Positions 1-8,279 of a stretch of 64,000 bases of DNA are shown in pieces. A program made the translations under genes and the position numbers. The DNA lies in contig JAFUWY010000037.1 of NCBI GenBank assembly GCA_017477245.1, positions 62,001-126,000 on the forward strand, given 5' to 3'. This stretch comes from Bacteroidales bacterium (GTDB lineage Bacteria; Bacteroidota; Bacteroidia; Bacteroidales; UBA932). The notes under the pieces are model-generated. The model was given only the letters and a program-made list of their open reading frames with translations, was not told the origin of the DNA and did no database searches. How positions within the stretch are numbered: the stretch's first letter is position 1; each line of letters opens with the position of its first letter.

Positions 1-492
1 CGGCTTGAGCAGGTCGTTCACGCGGCGCGCGACATTGTACATCTCGTCCAGCTCCCGGTAGGTCGCCAGGCCGAGCGCGACGGCGTGGTCGCGGTTGATG
101 AACGGATCCTCCAGCTCGTCATTGTTGTAGCGCAGGTCTACGATGGTGTTGGGATGGCGGAAGCCCTCCTCGACGCCCAGCCGGGCGGCCAGGGAGCCGG
201 CGATCCGGTTGTGGACGACCACCTGCAGGGGGATGATCTCGATCTTGCGGCAGAGCTGCTCCTGCGGCCCCAGCTGCTCGATGAAATGGGTCTCCACCCC
301 GTGCTCGTTGAGGTAGCCCAGCAGGATGGCGGAGATCTGGTTGTCCAGGGCACCCTTGCCCTTGAATCGGGCCCGCTTGACGTTGTTGAAGGCAACGGTC
401 ACGTCCTTGTAGCGGAAGATCACCTGGTCGGGATGGTCGGTGGCAAAGACTTGCTTCTCGTTTCCCTCGAAGATTAACGGTCCTTTGGTCAT
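1..492 (-). CDS. purC: Phosphoribosylaminoimidazole-succinocarboxamide synthase, C-terminus off window
   Basis: SAICAR synthetase joins aspartate to CAIR with ATP in de novo purine synthesis, in the cytosol. Only the first 164 residues are present; the frame is open to base 1, so the gene continues beyond the window. The N-terminus MTKGPLIFEGNEKQVFAT has the family's ATP-site pattern (GxxKxVF), and the segment VVVHNRIAGSLAARLG near residue 100 matches the conserved AGSL region. ATG at 490-492 is the only sensible start, 6 bp after the purL stop. It is the last visible gene of purE-purL-purC and should be co-transcribed with them. Confidence 0.95.
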   Translation of the reverse strand, partial: MTKGPLIFEGNEKQVFATDHPDQVIFRYKDVTVAFNNVKRARFKGKGALDNQISAILLGYLNEHGVETHFIEQLGPQEQLCRKIEIIPLQVVVHNRIAGSLAARLGVEEGFRHPNTIVDLRYNNDELEDPFINRDHAVALGLATYRELDEMYNVARRVNDLLKP

Positions 493-498
493 GGTCTC

Positions 499-3400
499 TT
501 ATCGGTTTTTCTTGAAATAGGCGACGGCGTTGTCGAAGAGCGGCTGGTAAAGCTCCTCCTCGATGTTCTTGAAGACACCCGGCTCCCAGCGCTCGGTGTG
601 GCCCATCTTGCCCAGGATCTGGCCGGTCGGGCTGACGATGCCCTCGATGGCGTAGTAGGATCCGTTGGGGTTGAAGGGGGCCTCCATCGTGACCTCCTCG
701 GAGAAGGGGTTGACGTACTGGAAGGCCACCTGTCCGTTCGCGAAGAGCTGCTTCGCCAGCTCCTCGGAGACCATGAACTTGCCCTCGCCGTGGCTGACAG
801 CGATGGTGTGCAGGTCGCCCAGGGACATCCCGGCGAGCCAGGGCGAGCGGGTCGTGGACACGCGCGTGGTGGCCATCTGGGAGATGTGGCGGTTGATGTC
901 GTTGCGGAAGAGGGTCGGCGAGTCCTTGGTGACGCAGCCCAGGCGGCCGTACGGCAGGAGGCCGCTCTTGACGAGCGCCTGGAAACCGTTGCAGATGCCG
1001 AGGATCAGGCCGCCGCGGTCCAGCAGGCCGTGGATCGCTTCGGCGATCAGCTTGTTGTTCAGCACGTTGGCGATGAACTTGCCGCTGCCGTCCGGCTCGT
1101 CGCCGGCGGAGAATCCGCCCGCGAGCATCAGGACCTGGCAGCCGTCGATGGCAGCACCCATCTCGTCGATGGAGCGCAGCACGTCCGCACCCGTGAGGTT
1201 GCGGAACACGCCGAACTGCACCTCGGCGCCCGCCTTGCGGAACGCCTTGGCGGTGTCGTAGTCGCAGTTGGTGCCCGGGAAGACCGGGATATAAACCAGC
1301 GGCTTTTCAACAGGAGCTCCATTCCAATGCGGCGCCTCGTACTTTCCTTCCGGTTTGCCGGCTTTCAACATCTTCCGATGCGCGGCCTCCACCTTCGCCG
1401 GATAGACCTTGGCGTACTTGCCGGCGTTGGCTTCGAGCAGGCGGTCGATCGAGATGCGCTCGCCGTTGACCTTCACCAGGCCGTCCTCGCCGTCGGTCAC
1501 CTCGCCGAGCAGCACGGCCTGCGGGAAGTCGAGCTCGCCCTCGCTCTCCACGAGGATGGAGCCGTAGCCCAGGTCGAAGAGCGTGCGCTCATCGGCCTTG
1601 ACGTTGACCCCGAAAAGGTTGCCGAAGGCCATCTTGGACAGGCCTTCCGCCACGCCGCCGCGGCCCAGGGCCCAGGCGGAGACGACCTTGCCGCCGGCGA
1701 TCTGCCGGTGGACGAAGTCCCAGTTGGACTTCAGCTGGGCGATGTCCGGCATGTGGTTCGGCAGCGGGGTGTGCTTGATGAGGTACAGCTTGTTGCCCTC
1801 CCACTTGAGCTCCGGGGAGATGACCCGGGAGGCCTCCACGGTCGTGATGCCGAAGGCGATCAGGGTGGGCGGGACGGAGATATGCTCGAAGGTGCCGCTC
1901 ATGGAGTCCTTGCCGCCGATGGACGGCAGGCCCAGGGCAAGCTGCATCTTCAGCGCGCCGAGCAGGGCGGACAGGGGCTTGCCCCAGCTGTGCGGGTCGT
2001 GCGTCATGCGCTCGAAATACTCCTGGTAGGAGAAGCGCATGCCGGACCAGTCGCCGCCGGCCGCCACGACCTTGGCGCAGGCGTCCACGACGGCGTAGGC
2101 CGCGCCGTGGTACGGGCTCCAGGTGGACAGGAACGGGTCGTAGCCGAAGGCCATCATGCTGGCGGTGTCGGTGTAGCCGTCGGCGGGCAGCTTCTGGACG
2201 GAGACCTGCGTCTCCGTGGCCTGCAGGGCGCCGCCGTAGGGCATCAGGACGGTGGAGCGGCCGATCGTGGAGTCGAACATCTCCACGAGGCCCTTCTGCG
2301 AGGCGACGTTGGGATCGGACAGGGTCGCGACCATCTTCTCCTTCAGGGTCTCCCCCGCCGGCTCGCGGCGGAACGGGTCGATGTCCTCGATGGTCCCGAT
2401 GACAGCCTGGGCGTAATGCTTCGCGCCGGCGCTGTCGATGAATTCGCGGGAGAGGTCGGCGACGGTCGTGCCGTGGTAGAACATGCGCATGCGGCCGCGG
2501 TCGGTCACGTCGGCGACGTGGGTCACCTCGACGTTCTCGCTGCCGCAGTAAGCCTCGAAGGCCGCGCGGTCCTTCGCTTCCACCACCACGGCCATGCGCT
2601 CCTGGGACTCGCTGATGGCGAGCTCCGTGGCGTTGAGGCCGCTGTACTTGGTGGGCACGCGGTCCAGGTAGATGTCCAGGCCCGCCGCCAGCTCGCCGAT
2701 GGCGACGCTGACGCCGCCGGCGCCGAAGTCGTTGGATTTCTTGATGAGGCGCGTCACCTCCGGGCGGCGGAAGAGGCGCTGGAGCTTGCGCTCCTCGGGG
2801 GCGTTGCCCTTCTGGACCTCGCTGCCGCAGGTCTCGATCGAGGCCTCGGTGTGCTCCTTGGAGGAGCCCGTGGCGCCGCCGATGCCGTCGCGGCCCGTGC
2901 GGCCGCCCAGCATCAGGATCACGTCGCCGGGCGCGGGGCTCTCGCGGCGGACGCTGTCCGCCCGCACGGCGCCCACGACGGCGCCTACCTCGAGGCGCTT
3001 GGCTGTGTAGCCCGGGTGATAGATCTCACGCACGTGCGTGGTGGCGAGGCCGATCTGGTTGCCGTAGCTGGAGTAGCCGGCGGCGGCCTTGCGGCTGATC
3101 ATGCGCTGCGGGAGCTTGCCCGGGAGGGTGTCCTTCACGGCGGCATTGATATCGCCGGCCCCCGTCACGCGCATCGCCTGGTAGACGTAGGCGCGCCCGG
3201 AGAGCGGGTCGCGGATCGCGCCGCCCAGGCACGTGGCGGCGCCGCCGAACGGCTCGATCTCGGTCGGATGGTTGTGGGTCTCGTTCTTGAACTGCAGGAG
3301 CCACTTCTCGGGCCGGCCGTCCACCTCCACGTCCACGAAGATGCTGCAAGCGTTGTTCTCCTCGCTCTGCTCGAGGTCGTCGAGCAGGCCGCGCTTGCGC

Positions 3401-4230
3401 AGCACGCGCGCGCCGATGGTCGCGAGCTCCATCAGGCAAAGGCTCTTGTGCTCGCGGCCGAGCTCCTTGCGGACCTCCAGGAAGTCGCGGTATTCCGCCT
3501 CGATCTCCTCCTTGGCGAAGGAATCCTCCACCCGGATGTCCGTCAGCTCGGTGGTGAAGGTCGTGTGGCGGCAGTGGTCGCTCCAATAGGTGTCAAGGAT
3601 GCGCAGCTCCGTCTCGGACGGGTCGCGGCCCTCCTGCGTGAAATAGCGGACCACCTCGGCGAGGTCGTCGGTGTTCATCGCCAGGCCCCACTGCTTGCAG
3701 AAGGCGGCGTAGTCCGCCGGCTGCATCTTCGTAAAGCCCGACAGGTCGGCGAGCGGCTTGACGTCCGCCTTGCCCTCGGGCTGCAGGCGTCCGAGGTCCT
3801 TGGGGCGGGACTCCACCACGTTGATATAATAATGGCGGATCGCGGCAAGGTCCGCGTCCGCCAGGTCATCGTCGAAGACAAGCAGCCGGGAAGAACGGAT
3901 CTGCACGTCCGCGGAAGGGTCGACCAGGTGGACGCAGTCCAGGGCCGAGGAGGCACGCTGGTCGAACTGGCCGGGGATGTATTCGACGGCCAGGTACTTC
4001 TTGCCGTCGAGGGGGCACGCGTCCGACACGAGGTCGGTCACCACCTCCCCGAACACGGAGTAGCGGCACTTATCCAGCAGTTCGTCGGAGAAGCCGAACA
4101 GGTCATACACATTGATGAGCCGCAGGGTACGCAGGCTCAGAGAAAGGTTTTCGTTGAACTCATTCCTGAGGCTCCGGGCCTCAACCTGGTACTCCGAATA
4201 CTTTTCTACGAAGATGCGGTGTGCATTCAT
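499..4230 (-). CDS. purL: Phosphoribosylformylglycinamidine synthase, single-chain
   Basis: FGAM synthase converts FGAR, glutamine and ATP to FGAM (fourth step of purine synthesis). At 1243 residues it is the large single-chain form, with PurS-like N-terminal, synthase and glutaminase parts fused. Visible marks: SDHCRHTTF near residue 215, KNETHNHPTEIEPFGGAAT in the substrate-binding region, and a C-terminal class I glutaminase with the nucleophile in GICNGFQ (Cys about 1080) and the His/Glu pair in GHTERWEPG (about 1211 and 1213). Starts 5 bp after the purE stop and ends 6 bp before purC, so the three genes form one operon. Long open frames on the opposite strand are GC-driven shadows. Confidence 0.98.
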   Translation of the reverse strand: MNAHRIFVEKYSEYQVEARSLRNEFNENLSLSLRTLRLINVYDLFGFSDELLDKCRYSVFGEVVTDLVSDACPLDGKKYLAVEYIPGQFDQRASSALDCVHLVDPSADVQIRSSRLLVFDDDLADADLAAIRHYYINVVESRPKDLGRLQPEGKADVKPLADLSGFTKMQPADYAAFCKQWGLAMNTDDLAEVVRYFTQEGRDPSETELRILDTYWSDHCRHTTFTTELTDIRVEDSFAKEEIEAEYRDFLEVRKELGREHKSLCLMELATIGARVLRKRGLLDDLEQSEENNACSIFVDVEVDGRPEKWLLQFKNETHNHPTEIEPFGGAATCLGGAIRDPLSGRAYVYQAMRVTGAGDINAAVKDTLPGKLPQRMISRKAAAGYSSYGNQIGLATTHVREIYHPGYTAKRLEVGAVVGAVRADSVRRESPAPGDVILMLGGRTGRDGIGGATGSSKEHTEASIETCGSEVQKGNAPEERKLQRLFRRPEVTRLIKKSNDFGAGGVSVAIGELAAGLDIYLDRVPTKYSGLNATELAISESQERMAVVVEAKDRAAFEAYCGSENVEVTHVADVTDRGRMRMFYHGTTVADLSREFIDSAGAKHYAQAVIGTIEDIDPFRREPAGETLKEKMVATLSDPNVASQKGLVEMFDSTIGRSTVLMPYGGALQATETQVSVQKLPADGYTDTASMMAFGYDPFLSTWSPYHGAAYAVVDACAKVVAAGGDWSGMRFSYQEYFERMTHDPHSWGKPLSALLGALKMQLALGLPSIGGKDSMSGTFEHISVPPTLIAFGITTVEASRVISPELKWEGNKLYLIKHTPLPNHMPDIAQLKSNWDFVHRQIAGGKVVSAWALGRGGVAEGLSKMAFGNLFGVNVKADERTLFDLGYGSILVESEGELDFPQAVLLGEVTDGEDGLVKVNGERISIDRLLEANAGKYAKVYPAKVEAAHRKMLKAGKPEGKYEAPHWNGAPVEKPLVYIPVFPGTNCDYDTAKAFRKAGAEVQFGVFRNLTGADVLRSIDEMGAAIDGCQVLMLAGGFSAGDEPDGSGKFIANVLNNKLIAEAIHGLLDRGGLILGICNGFQALVKSGLLPYGRLGCVTKDSPTLFRNDINRHISQMATTRVSTTRSPWLAGMSLGDLHTIAVSHGEGKFMVSEELAKQLFANGQVAFQYVNPFSEEVTMEAPFNPNGSYYAIEGIVSPTGQILGKMGHTERWEPGVFKNIEEELYQPLFDNAVAYFKKNR

Positions 4231-4235
4231 ATTTC

Positions 4236-4703
4236 TTAGATCTCGGTTTGAAGGACCTTCTCGGATTGTTGCTTGCGGAACTCCTCGTACCGGGCAGCCA
4301 GGGCGGGATCCTGGAGGGCGAGGATGGAGACAGCATAAAGGGCGGCGTTCTTGGCCCCGTCGATCGCCATCGTCGCCACGGGGATGCCGGAGGGCATCTG
4401 GACGATGGAGAGCAGGGAGTCCAGCCCGTTCAGGGCCTTGCTCCGGATCGGGATGCCGATCACCGGGAGCGAAGTGAGCGCGGCGGCCATGCCGGGCAGG
4501 TGGGCGGCACCGCCCGCTCCGGCGATCACGATGGACACCCCGCGGTCGCGGGCCGTGGCCATGTAGTCACAGAAGAACTGCGGTGTACGGTGGGCGCTGA
4601 TGACTTTCTTTTCGAAGGGAACCCCGAACTGTTCGAGGGTCTCGCAAGCGGCTGACATCACTTCCCAGTCGCTCTTGGATCCCATGATAATACTGACTTT
4701 CAT
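4236..4703 (-). CDS. purE: N5-carboxyaminoimidazole ribonucleotide mutase
   Basis: PurE (class I) moves the carboxyl group of N5-CAIR to give CAIR. The protein opens [15 protein letters not shown], with the GSKSDW phosphate-binding motif, then SAHRTP (catalytic His) and [11 protein letters not shown]; all are family hallmarks. The length of 155 residues is normal. An in-frame ATG five codons upstream (4718) would add MVSSS; I chose the inner ATG because homologues begin just before the [11 protein letters not shown] strand. It is first in purE-purL-purC and sits behind a well-formed promoter. No purK is visible in the window. Confidence 0.96.
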   Translation of the reverse strand: MKVSIIMGSKSDWEVMSAACETLEQFGVPFEKKVISAHRTPQFFCDYMATARDRGVSIVIAGAGGAAHLPGMAAALTSLPVIGIPIRSKALNGLDSLLSIVQMPSGIPVATMAIDGAKNAALYAVSILALQDPALAARYEEFRKQQSEKVLQTEI

Positions 4704-4722
4704 GCTTGAACTAACCAAAGCG

Positions 4723-4753
4723 CAAATTTACAACAATCCCCGACGCCTTGCAA
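4723..4753 (-). promoter_or_regulatory. Promoter of purE-purL-purC
   Basis: On the minus strand, a -7 box TAAATTTG (4723-4730) follows a TTG -33 element (4751-4753) after 20 bp. This matches the Bacteroidetes primary sigma consensus TTTG-N17-23-TAnnTTTG. The box lies 19 bp before the purE ATG. No PurR-like palindrome was recognised. Confidence 0.7.
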
Positions 4754-4797
4754 GTGAAGTTTTCGACAATTTGCAAGTTTTCTTTGTTGAAAACTCC

Positions 4798-4805
4798 TAC
4801 CTTTG
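4798..4805 (+). promoter_or_regulatory. -7 box before the deformylase gene
   Basis: TACCTTTG fits TAnnTTTG exactly. A TTTG at 4770-4773 (24 bp upstream) or at 4783-4786 could be the -33 element; neither spacing is ideal. Only 5 bp separate the box from the ATG, so the transcript should have almost no leader. Confidence 0.55.
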
Positions 4806-4810
4806 CCTCC

Positions 4811-5485
4811 ATGAGATTCCACCTGGCATTTGCGGCTGCACTGATCGCCTTCCTGTCGTCCTGCAGCGGCCCGCGCGGTCCCTTCGACGCGCGCGAGCGG
4901 GAGATCATCGCCCGCTCCGATTCCGTGATGTACGTCACCGTCGTGTCCGACCCGGCCGACAGCCTGCTGCTGCGGCAGCCCTGCGCCGAGCTCACGGCGG
5001 AGGAGATCCGCAGCGACGCCTACCGCGCGCTCGCCGCGAAGCTGCTCGCCACGGTCCGCTCGCCCCAGCAGGGCGGCGTGGGCATCGCAGCGCCCCAGGT
5101 GGGCGTGCTGCGACGCGTCGCCGCCATCCAGCGACTTGACCGGCCCGACGAACCCTTCGTCGTCTATCCCAACATCCGCGTGGTGAAGCACCTGGGCGAC
5201 ACGGTCCGCGGCCCGGAGGGCTGCCTCTCCATCCCCGGCCGGCGCGGCATCGTGCCGCGCAGCGAGGGCGTCGTGATCGCCTGGACCGACCCGGAGAGCC
5301 TGCAGACCGTCTCGGAGGAAGTCCACGGCTACACCGCCATCATCTTCCAGCACGAGACCGACCACCTCGACGGCGTCCTCTACACCGACCGCGCCGACAG
5401 CCTCTTCCGCAACCCGGCGTGGGAAGCCGAGCGCGCCCCCTTCGCCGCACAGGGCGCCTACGACAAGCCCGCCTGGTGGAAGTAG
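4811..5485 (+). CDS. Peptide deformylase with lipoprotein signal peptide
   Basis: Family function: removal of the N-formyl group from nascent proteins by a metal-dependent hydrolase. All three deformylase motifs are present in 224 residues: GVGIAAPQVG (motif I), EGCLSIPG with the metal Cys (motif II) and QHETDHLDG (motif III, HExxH). Unusually, the N-terminus is a signal peptide ending in LSSC (Cys18), a plausible lipobox, so the mature enzyme would be tethered outside the cytoplasm. A frame extension to 4748 is rejected because it would bury the signal and run through the promoter. It probably is not the housekeeping cytosolic Def, which I expect elsewhere in the genome. Family assignment is firm; export and role are inference. 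Confidence 0.9.
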   Translation: MRFHLAFAAALIAFLSSCSGPRGPFDAREREIIARSDSVMYVTVVSDPADSLLLRQPCAELTAEEIRSDAYRALAAKLLATVRSPQQGGVGIAAPQVGVLRRVAAIQRLDRPDEPFVVYPNIRVVKHLGDTVRGPEGCLSIPGRRGIVPRSEGVVIAWTDPESLQTVSEEVHGYTAIIFQHETDHLDGVLYTDRADSLFRNPAWEAERAPFAAQGAYDKPAWWK

Positions 5486-5497
5486 CCGTTTTTTGCC

Positions 5498-5505
5498 TAT
5501 CTTTG
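5498..5505 (+). promoter_or_regulatory. -7 box before pyrC
   Basis: TATCTTTG, a perfect TAnnTTTG box, ends 5 bp before the pyrC ATG. No convincing -33 element at the usual distance. Suggests a near-leaderless pyrC transcript independent of the deformylase gene. Confidence 0.55.
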
Positions 5506-5510
5506 TCCTT

Positions 5511-6791
5511 ATGGATATACTGCTCAAGGGAGGAACCCTCATCGATGCCGCCGGGCGCCGCCGGGCGGACATCCTCGTCCGGGACGGCCGCATCGCGGCC
5601 ATCGGCCCGGACCTCGTCTTCGCCTCCGGCGCGGAGGTCATCGACTGCTCCGGCCGGCTCGTCAGCGAAGGCTTCACCGACATCCACGTGCATTTCCGGG
5701 AGCCCGGACAGGGCTACAAGGAGACCATCCGCACCGGCTCGCTCGCGGCCGCGCACGGCGGCTACACCACGGTCTGCGCCATGCCGAACCTCAACCCCGT
5801 GCCGGACAGCGCGGAGACCCTCGCCCTAGAGCAGGAGATCATCGACCGCGACGCCTGTATCCGCGTCCTCCCCTACGCCGCCATCACCCGCGGCCGGCGC
5901 GGGGAGCAGTTGGTGGACTTCGCCGCGCTCAAGGGCCGCTGCTGCGCCTTCTCCGACGACGGCAGCGGCGTGCAGCGCGAAGAGATGATGCGCAGCGCCA
6001 TGCAGGCCGCCGCCCGTGAGGACGTGATCATCGCCGCGCACTGCGAGGACAACACCCTGCTGCACGGCGGCTACATCCACGACGGACGCTACGCCGCCGC
6101 CCACGGCCACAAGGGCATCTGCTCCGAGAGCGAATGGGGCCAGATCGCCCGCGACCTCAGGCTGGCGGAGGAGACCGGCTGCCGCTACCATGTCTGCCAC
6201 ATCTCCTGCGCCGAGAGCGTGGAGCTCATCCGCGCCGCGAAAGCGCGCGGCGTGCGCGTGACCTGCGAGACCGGACCGCACTACCTCGCCCTCTGCGAGG
6301 ACGACCTGCAGGAGGACGGCCGCTTCAAGATGAACCCGCCGCTGCGCCGCGCCGAGGACCGGCAGGCGCTGATCGAAGGCCTGCTCGACGGCACCATCGA
6401 CGCCATCGCCACGGACCATGCCCCCCACAGCGCCGAGGAGAAATCCCGGGGCCTCGCGGGCAGTGCCATGGGCATCGTGGGCCTGGAGACGGCCTTCCCG
6501 GTGCTCTACACCGACCTCGTCCTGCCGGGCATAGTCAGCCTGGAGCGCGTCATCGAGGCGCTCACCAGCGGCCCGCGCACGGCGTTCCGCCTGGGCAGCC
6601 CCGCAGCCGGGCTGCAGCCCGGCGCACCCGCCGACCTCACGGTGATCGACCCCGATGCCGCCTGGACCGTGGACCCGGCGGACTTCCGCTCGATGGGCAA
6701 GGCCACGCCTTTCGCGGGCAAGCCCGTCCGCAGCCGCATCGTACTGACCCTCAAGGACGGCGTTCCCGTCTGGCAATCCATCCAATCATGA
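5511..6791 (+). CDS. pyrC: Dihydroorotase
   Basis: Cyclises N-carbamoyl-aspartate to dihydroorotate, the third pyrimidine step. The protein (426 residues, class I length) has the metal-binding DIHVHFREPGQ near residue 55, a conserved FSDDGSG segment, two His-containing strands (IIAAHCED, YHVCHIS) and ATDHAPHS near residue 300 carrying the catalytic Asp. ATG 5511 was chosen over one at 5493 because homologues start at the MDILLKGG strand and the -7 box overlaps the longer form. It stands upstream of, but separately promoted from, the pyrK-D-F-E-B operon. Its stop overlaps the start of the next small gene. Confidence 0.96.
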   Translation: MDILLKGGTLIDAAGRRRADILVRDGRIAAIGPDLVFASGAEVIDCSGRLVSEGFTDIHVHFREPGQGYKETIRTGSLAAAHGGYTTVCAMPNLNPVPDSAETLALEQEIIDRDACIRVLPYAAITRGRRGEQLVDFAALKGRCCAFSDDGSGVQREEMMRSAMQAAAREDVIIAAHCEDNTLLHGGYIHDGRYAAAHGHKGICSESEWGQIARDLRLAEETGCRYHVCHISCAESVELIRAAKARGVRVTCETGPHYLALCEDDLQEDGRFKMNPPLRRAEDRQALIEGLLDGTIDAIATDHAPHSAEEKSRGLAGSAMGIVGLETAFPVLYTDLVLPGIVSLERVIEALTSGPRTAFRLGSPAAGLQPGAPADLTVIDPDAAWTVDPADFRSMGKATPFAGKPVRSRIVLTLKDGVPVWQSIQS

Positions 6792-7360
6792 TGCACAGAA
6801 TACAGTTGATCCTCCTCACGGCCGCGCTCCTGCTGGCCGGCGGCCGGGCCCTGGCCCAGACCGTGCCCGAATGGAAACCCGGCCAGCTCGTGCGCAAAGG
6901 CACCTGCATCGCCGTGGATACCGTCAAACTCGACAAGGCGGCCACCCTCTGGCTCCTGGAGGGCGCCGGCGGCCCGCAGCTCAGCGACGACTGGCAGCGG
7001 TACTGCTCCCAGCGCGGCTGGGGCATCGGCCTCACCGCAGGCGGCTTCACGGTCGCAGCCGCAGGTATCTTTTACAGCACGGCCATGGTGGTGGGCGGTG
7101 CCGTCGGGTCCGCCCTGGTGGCCGTCGGCGGCGACGAGGCCGTCCAGGGCGTCTGGAACGGCATGTCGCCCCGGATCAACGGCGGCATGATCGTCGCCGG
7201 CGTGGGTGCCGTGGCCGGCATCACCGGCGTGGTGCTGCTCATCAACGGCAACACCCACCTGCGCCGCATCGTCCGGGACTGCAACGAACCCGGCGCCAGC
7301 TCCGTCACCCTGACCCTCGGCCCCACCCCCTCCGGCGTCGGCCTCGCCCTGCGGTTTTAG
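6788..7360 (+). CDS. Small exported or membrane protein of unknown function
   Basis: 190 residues, not recognised. A signal peptide is clear (MMHRIQLILLTAALLLAGG, probable cleavage after ALAQ). Two glycine- and alanine-rich hydrophobic stretches follow (about residues 77-110 and 125-150), which may be membrane segments. The remainder contains few charged motifs. The ATGATG start overlaps the pyrC stop, so the two genes are probably co-transcribed; this placement gives no strong clue to function. Two start codons (6788, 6791) are equally possible. Confidence 0.7.
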   Translation: MMHRIQLILLTAALLLAGGRALAQTVPEWKPGQLVRKGTCIAVDTVKLDKAATLWLLEGAGGPQLSDDWQRYCSQRGWGIGLTAGGFTVAAAGIFYSTAMVVGGAVGSALVAVGGDEAVQGVWNGMSPRINGGMIVAGVGAVAGITGVVLLINGNTHLRRIVRDCNEPGASSVTLTLGPTPSGVGLALRF

Positions 7361-7373
7361 GCCTTGCGAACGG

Positions 7374-7404
7374 TTGGATATTTCTCGGATTATCTTTAAC
7401 TTTG
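7374..7404 (+). promoter_or_regulatory. Promoter of the pyrK-D-F-E-B operon
   Basis: TTG (7374-7376), 20-bp spacer, then TAACTTTG (7397-7404): a good match to the Bacteroidetes -33/-7 consensus. Transcription would begin near 7410, giving a leader of about 130 nt before pyrK that contains the leader ORF and terminator described next. Confidence 0.7.
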
Positions 7405-7419
7405 CAAGGATATCACGCA

Positions 7420-7500
7420 ATGGACAGGAACCACCTCATCACCAGCTCCCGCTGCGGCGGCCTCCGGAAGGCCTCCTGCCCCTGCGTTTTTCGTTTTTGA
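7420..7500 (+). CDS. Putative leader peptide of the pyr operon
   Basis: A 26-codon ORF begins with MDRNHLITSS and ends PCVFRF, with its TGA at 7498-7500. It lies about 10 nt after the predicted transcription start. The last codons (GTT TTT CGT TTT) supply two runs of five U in the RNA, and the stop codon is 8 nt before a strong terminator hairpin. The layout resembles the coding leaders of the enterobacterial pyrBI and pyrE attenuators, where a ribosome close behind RNA polymerase prevents the hairpin forming. Coding status is inferred from this arrangement only; no strong ribosome-binding site is seen. Confidence 0.55.
   Translation: MDRNHLITSSRCGGLRKASCPCVFRF
7459..7473 (+). promoter_or_regulatory. 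Possible pause hairpin in the pyr leader
   Basis: GGCCT (7459-7463) and AGGCC (7469-7473) can pair around a 5-nt loop, shortly before the U5 tracts at 7487-7491 and 7494-7498. In pyrBI-type control such a hairpin plus U-rich template makes polymerase pause when UTP is low. The stem is short, so this is tentative. Confidence 0.35.
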
Positions 7501-7508
7501 CTTTGACC

Positions 7509-7534
7509 GGACAGCCGTTTGGCTGTCCTTTTTT
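7509..7534 (+). terminator. Intrinsic terminator (attenuator) before pyrK
   Basis: GGACAGCC (7509-7516), GTTT loop, GGCTGTCC (7521-7528), then six T: a perfect 8-bp GC-rich stem with a U-run. It sits only 7 bp before the pyrK start and inside the transcript of the pyr operon, so it makes sense as a conditional terminator rather than the end of the preceding gene. Confidence 0.85.
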
Positions 7535-7541
7535 GTAACGT

Positions 7542-8279
7542 ATGCAGAAGCGTCTCTTCAACATCGAGGGCAACGATCCCGTGGCGCGGGACACCTTCCG
7601 GCTCGTCCTGCGGACGGACGGACCGGTGGCCGTGCGCAGCGGGCAGTTCGTCGACATCGCCGTGCCGGGGTTCTACCTGCGGCGGCCCATCTCCGTCAGC
7701 GACTGCCTGCCGGACGGGGTGGTGCTCTACTACAAGGTCGTGGGCGAAGGCACGCGCGCCATGGCGGCGATGCAGCCGGGCGCGTGCCTCGAACTGCTGT
7801 CGCCCCTGGGTTCCGGATTCCATCCGGAGAAGTGCCGGGAGAGCGCCCTGCTGATCGGCGGCGGCCTGGGCGCAGCGCCGCTGTACCTGCTGGCCAGGGA
7901 GCTGCTGGCGCAGGGCAAGGCCGCGACCGCCGTGCTCGGCTTCAACAAGGCCGACGAGATCTGCCTCGCGGAGGAGCTCCGCGCGCTCGGCATCCCGGTG
8001 CACATCGCCACGATGGACGGGTCGGTGGGCACGAAGGGATTCGTCACCGACGCCATCGCCGGGGTCCGGCCCGCCTTCGACCGCTTCTACACCTGCGGCC
8101 CGCTGCCGATGATGAAGGCGGTCTGCGCGGCACTCGACGCCCCGGGCGAGGTAAGCCTCGAGGAGCGGATGGGCTGCGGCGCCGGCTTCTGCTACGGCTG
8201 CTCCGTCCAGACCCAGGGCGGGCCCCGGCGCGTCTGCGCCGACGGCCCCGTTTTCGACAAGGAGGAAGTGTTATGGTAA
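7542..8279 (+). CDS. pyrK: Dihydroorotate dehydrogenase B, electron transfer subunit
   Basis: FAD and 2Fe-2S protein that passes electrons from dihydroorotate dehydrogenase PyrD to NAD. In 245 residues: an N-terminal FAD-binding barrel with RRPISVSD, a nucleotide-binding [10 protein letters not shown] segment, and a C-terminal cluster site with Cys212, Cys217, Cys220 and Cys232 ([10 protein letters not shown] then RRVC), the expected CxxxxCxxC-C pattern. It is first in the operon and overlaps pyrD by 7 bp (ATGGTAA), which fits an obligate two-subunit complex. Expression probably depends on read-through of the terminator just upstream. Confidence 0.96.
   Translation: MQKRLFNIEGNDPVARDTFRLVLRTDGPVAVRSGQFVDIAVPGFYLRRPISVSDCLPDGVVLYYKVVGEGTRAMAAMQPGACLELLSPLGSGFHPEKCRESALLIGGGLGAAPLYLLARELLAQGKAATAVLGFNKADEICLAEELRALGIPVHIATMDGSVGTKGFVTDAIAGVRPAFDRFYTCGPLPMMKAVCAALDAPGEVSLEERMGCGAGFCYGCSVQTQGGPRRVCADGPVFDKEEVLW

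Noticed and set aside
598-4239. 1213-codon open frame on the plus strand opposite purL
   Set aside because: It is antisense to an unmistakable purL; high GC and codon bias keep the complementary frame open. Its translation is low-complexity and Val/Ala/Gly/Asp/Arg-rich.
4700-5683. Minus-strand frame over the deformylase gene
   Set aside because: Antisense to a gene with all three deformylase motifs.
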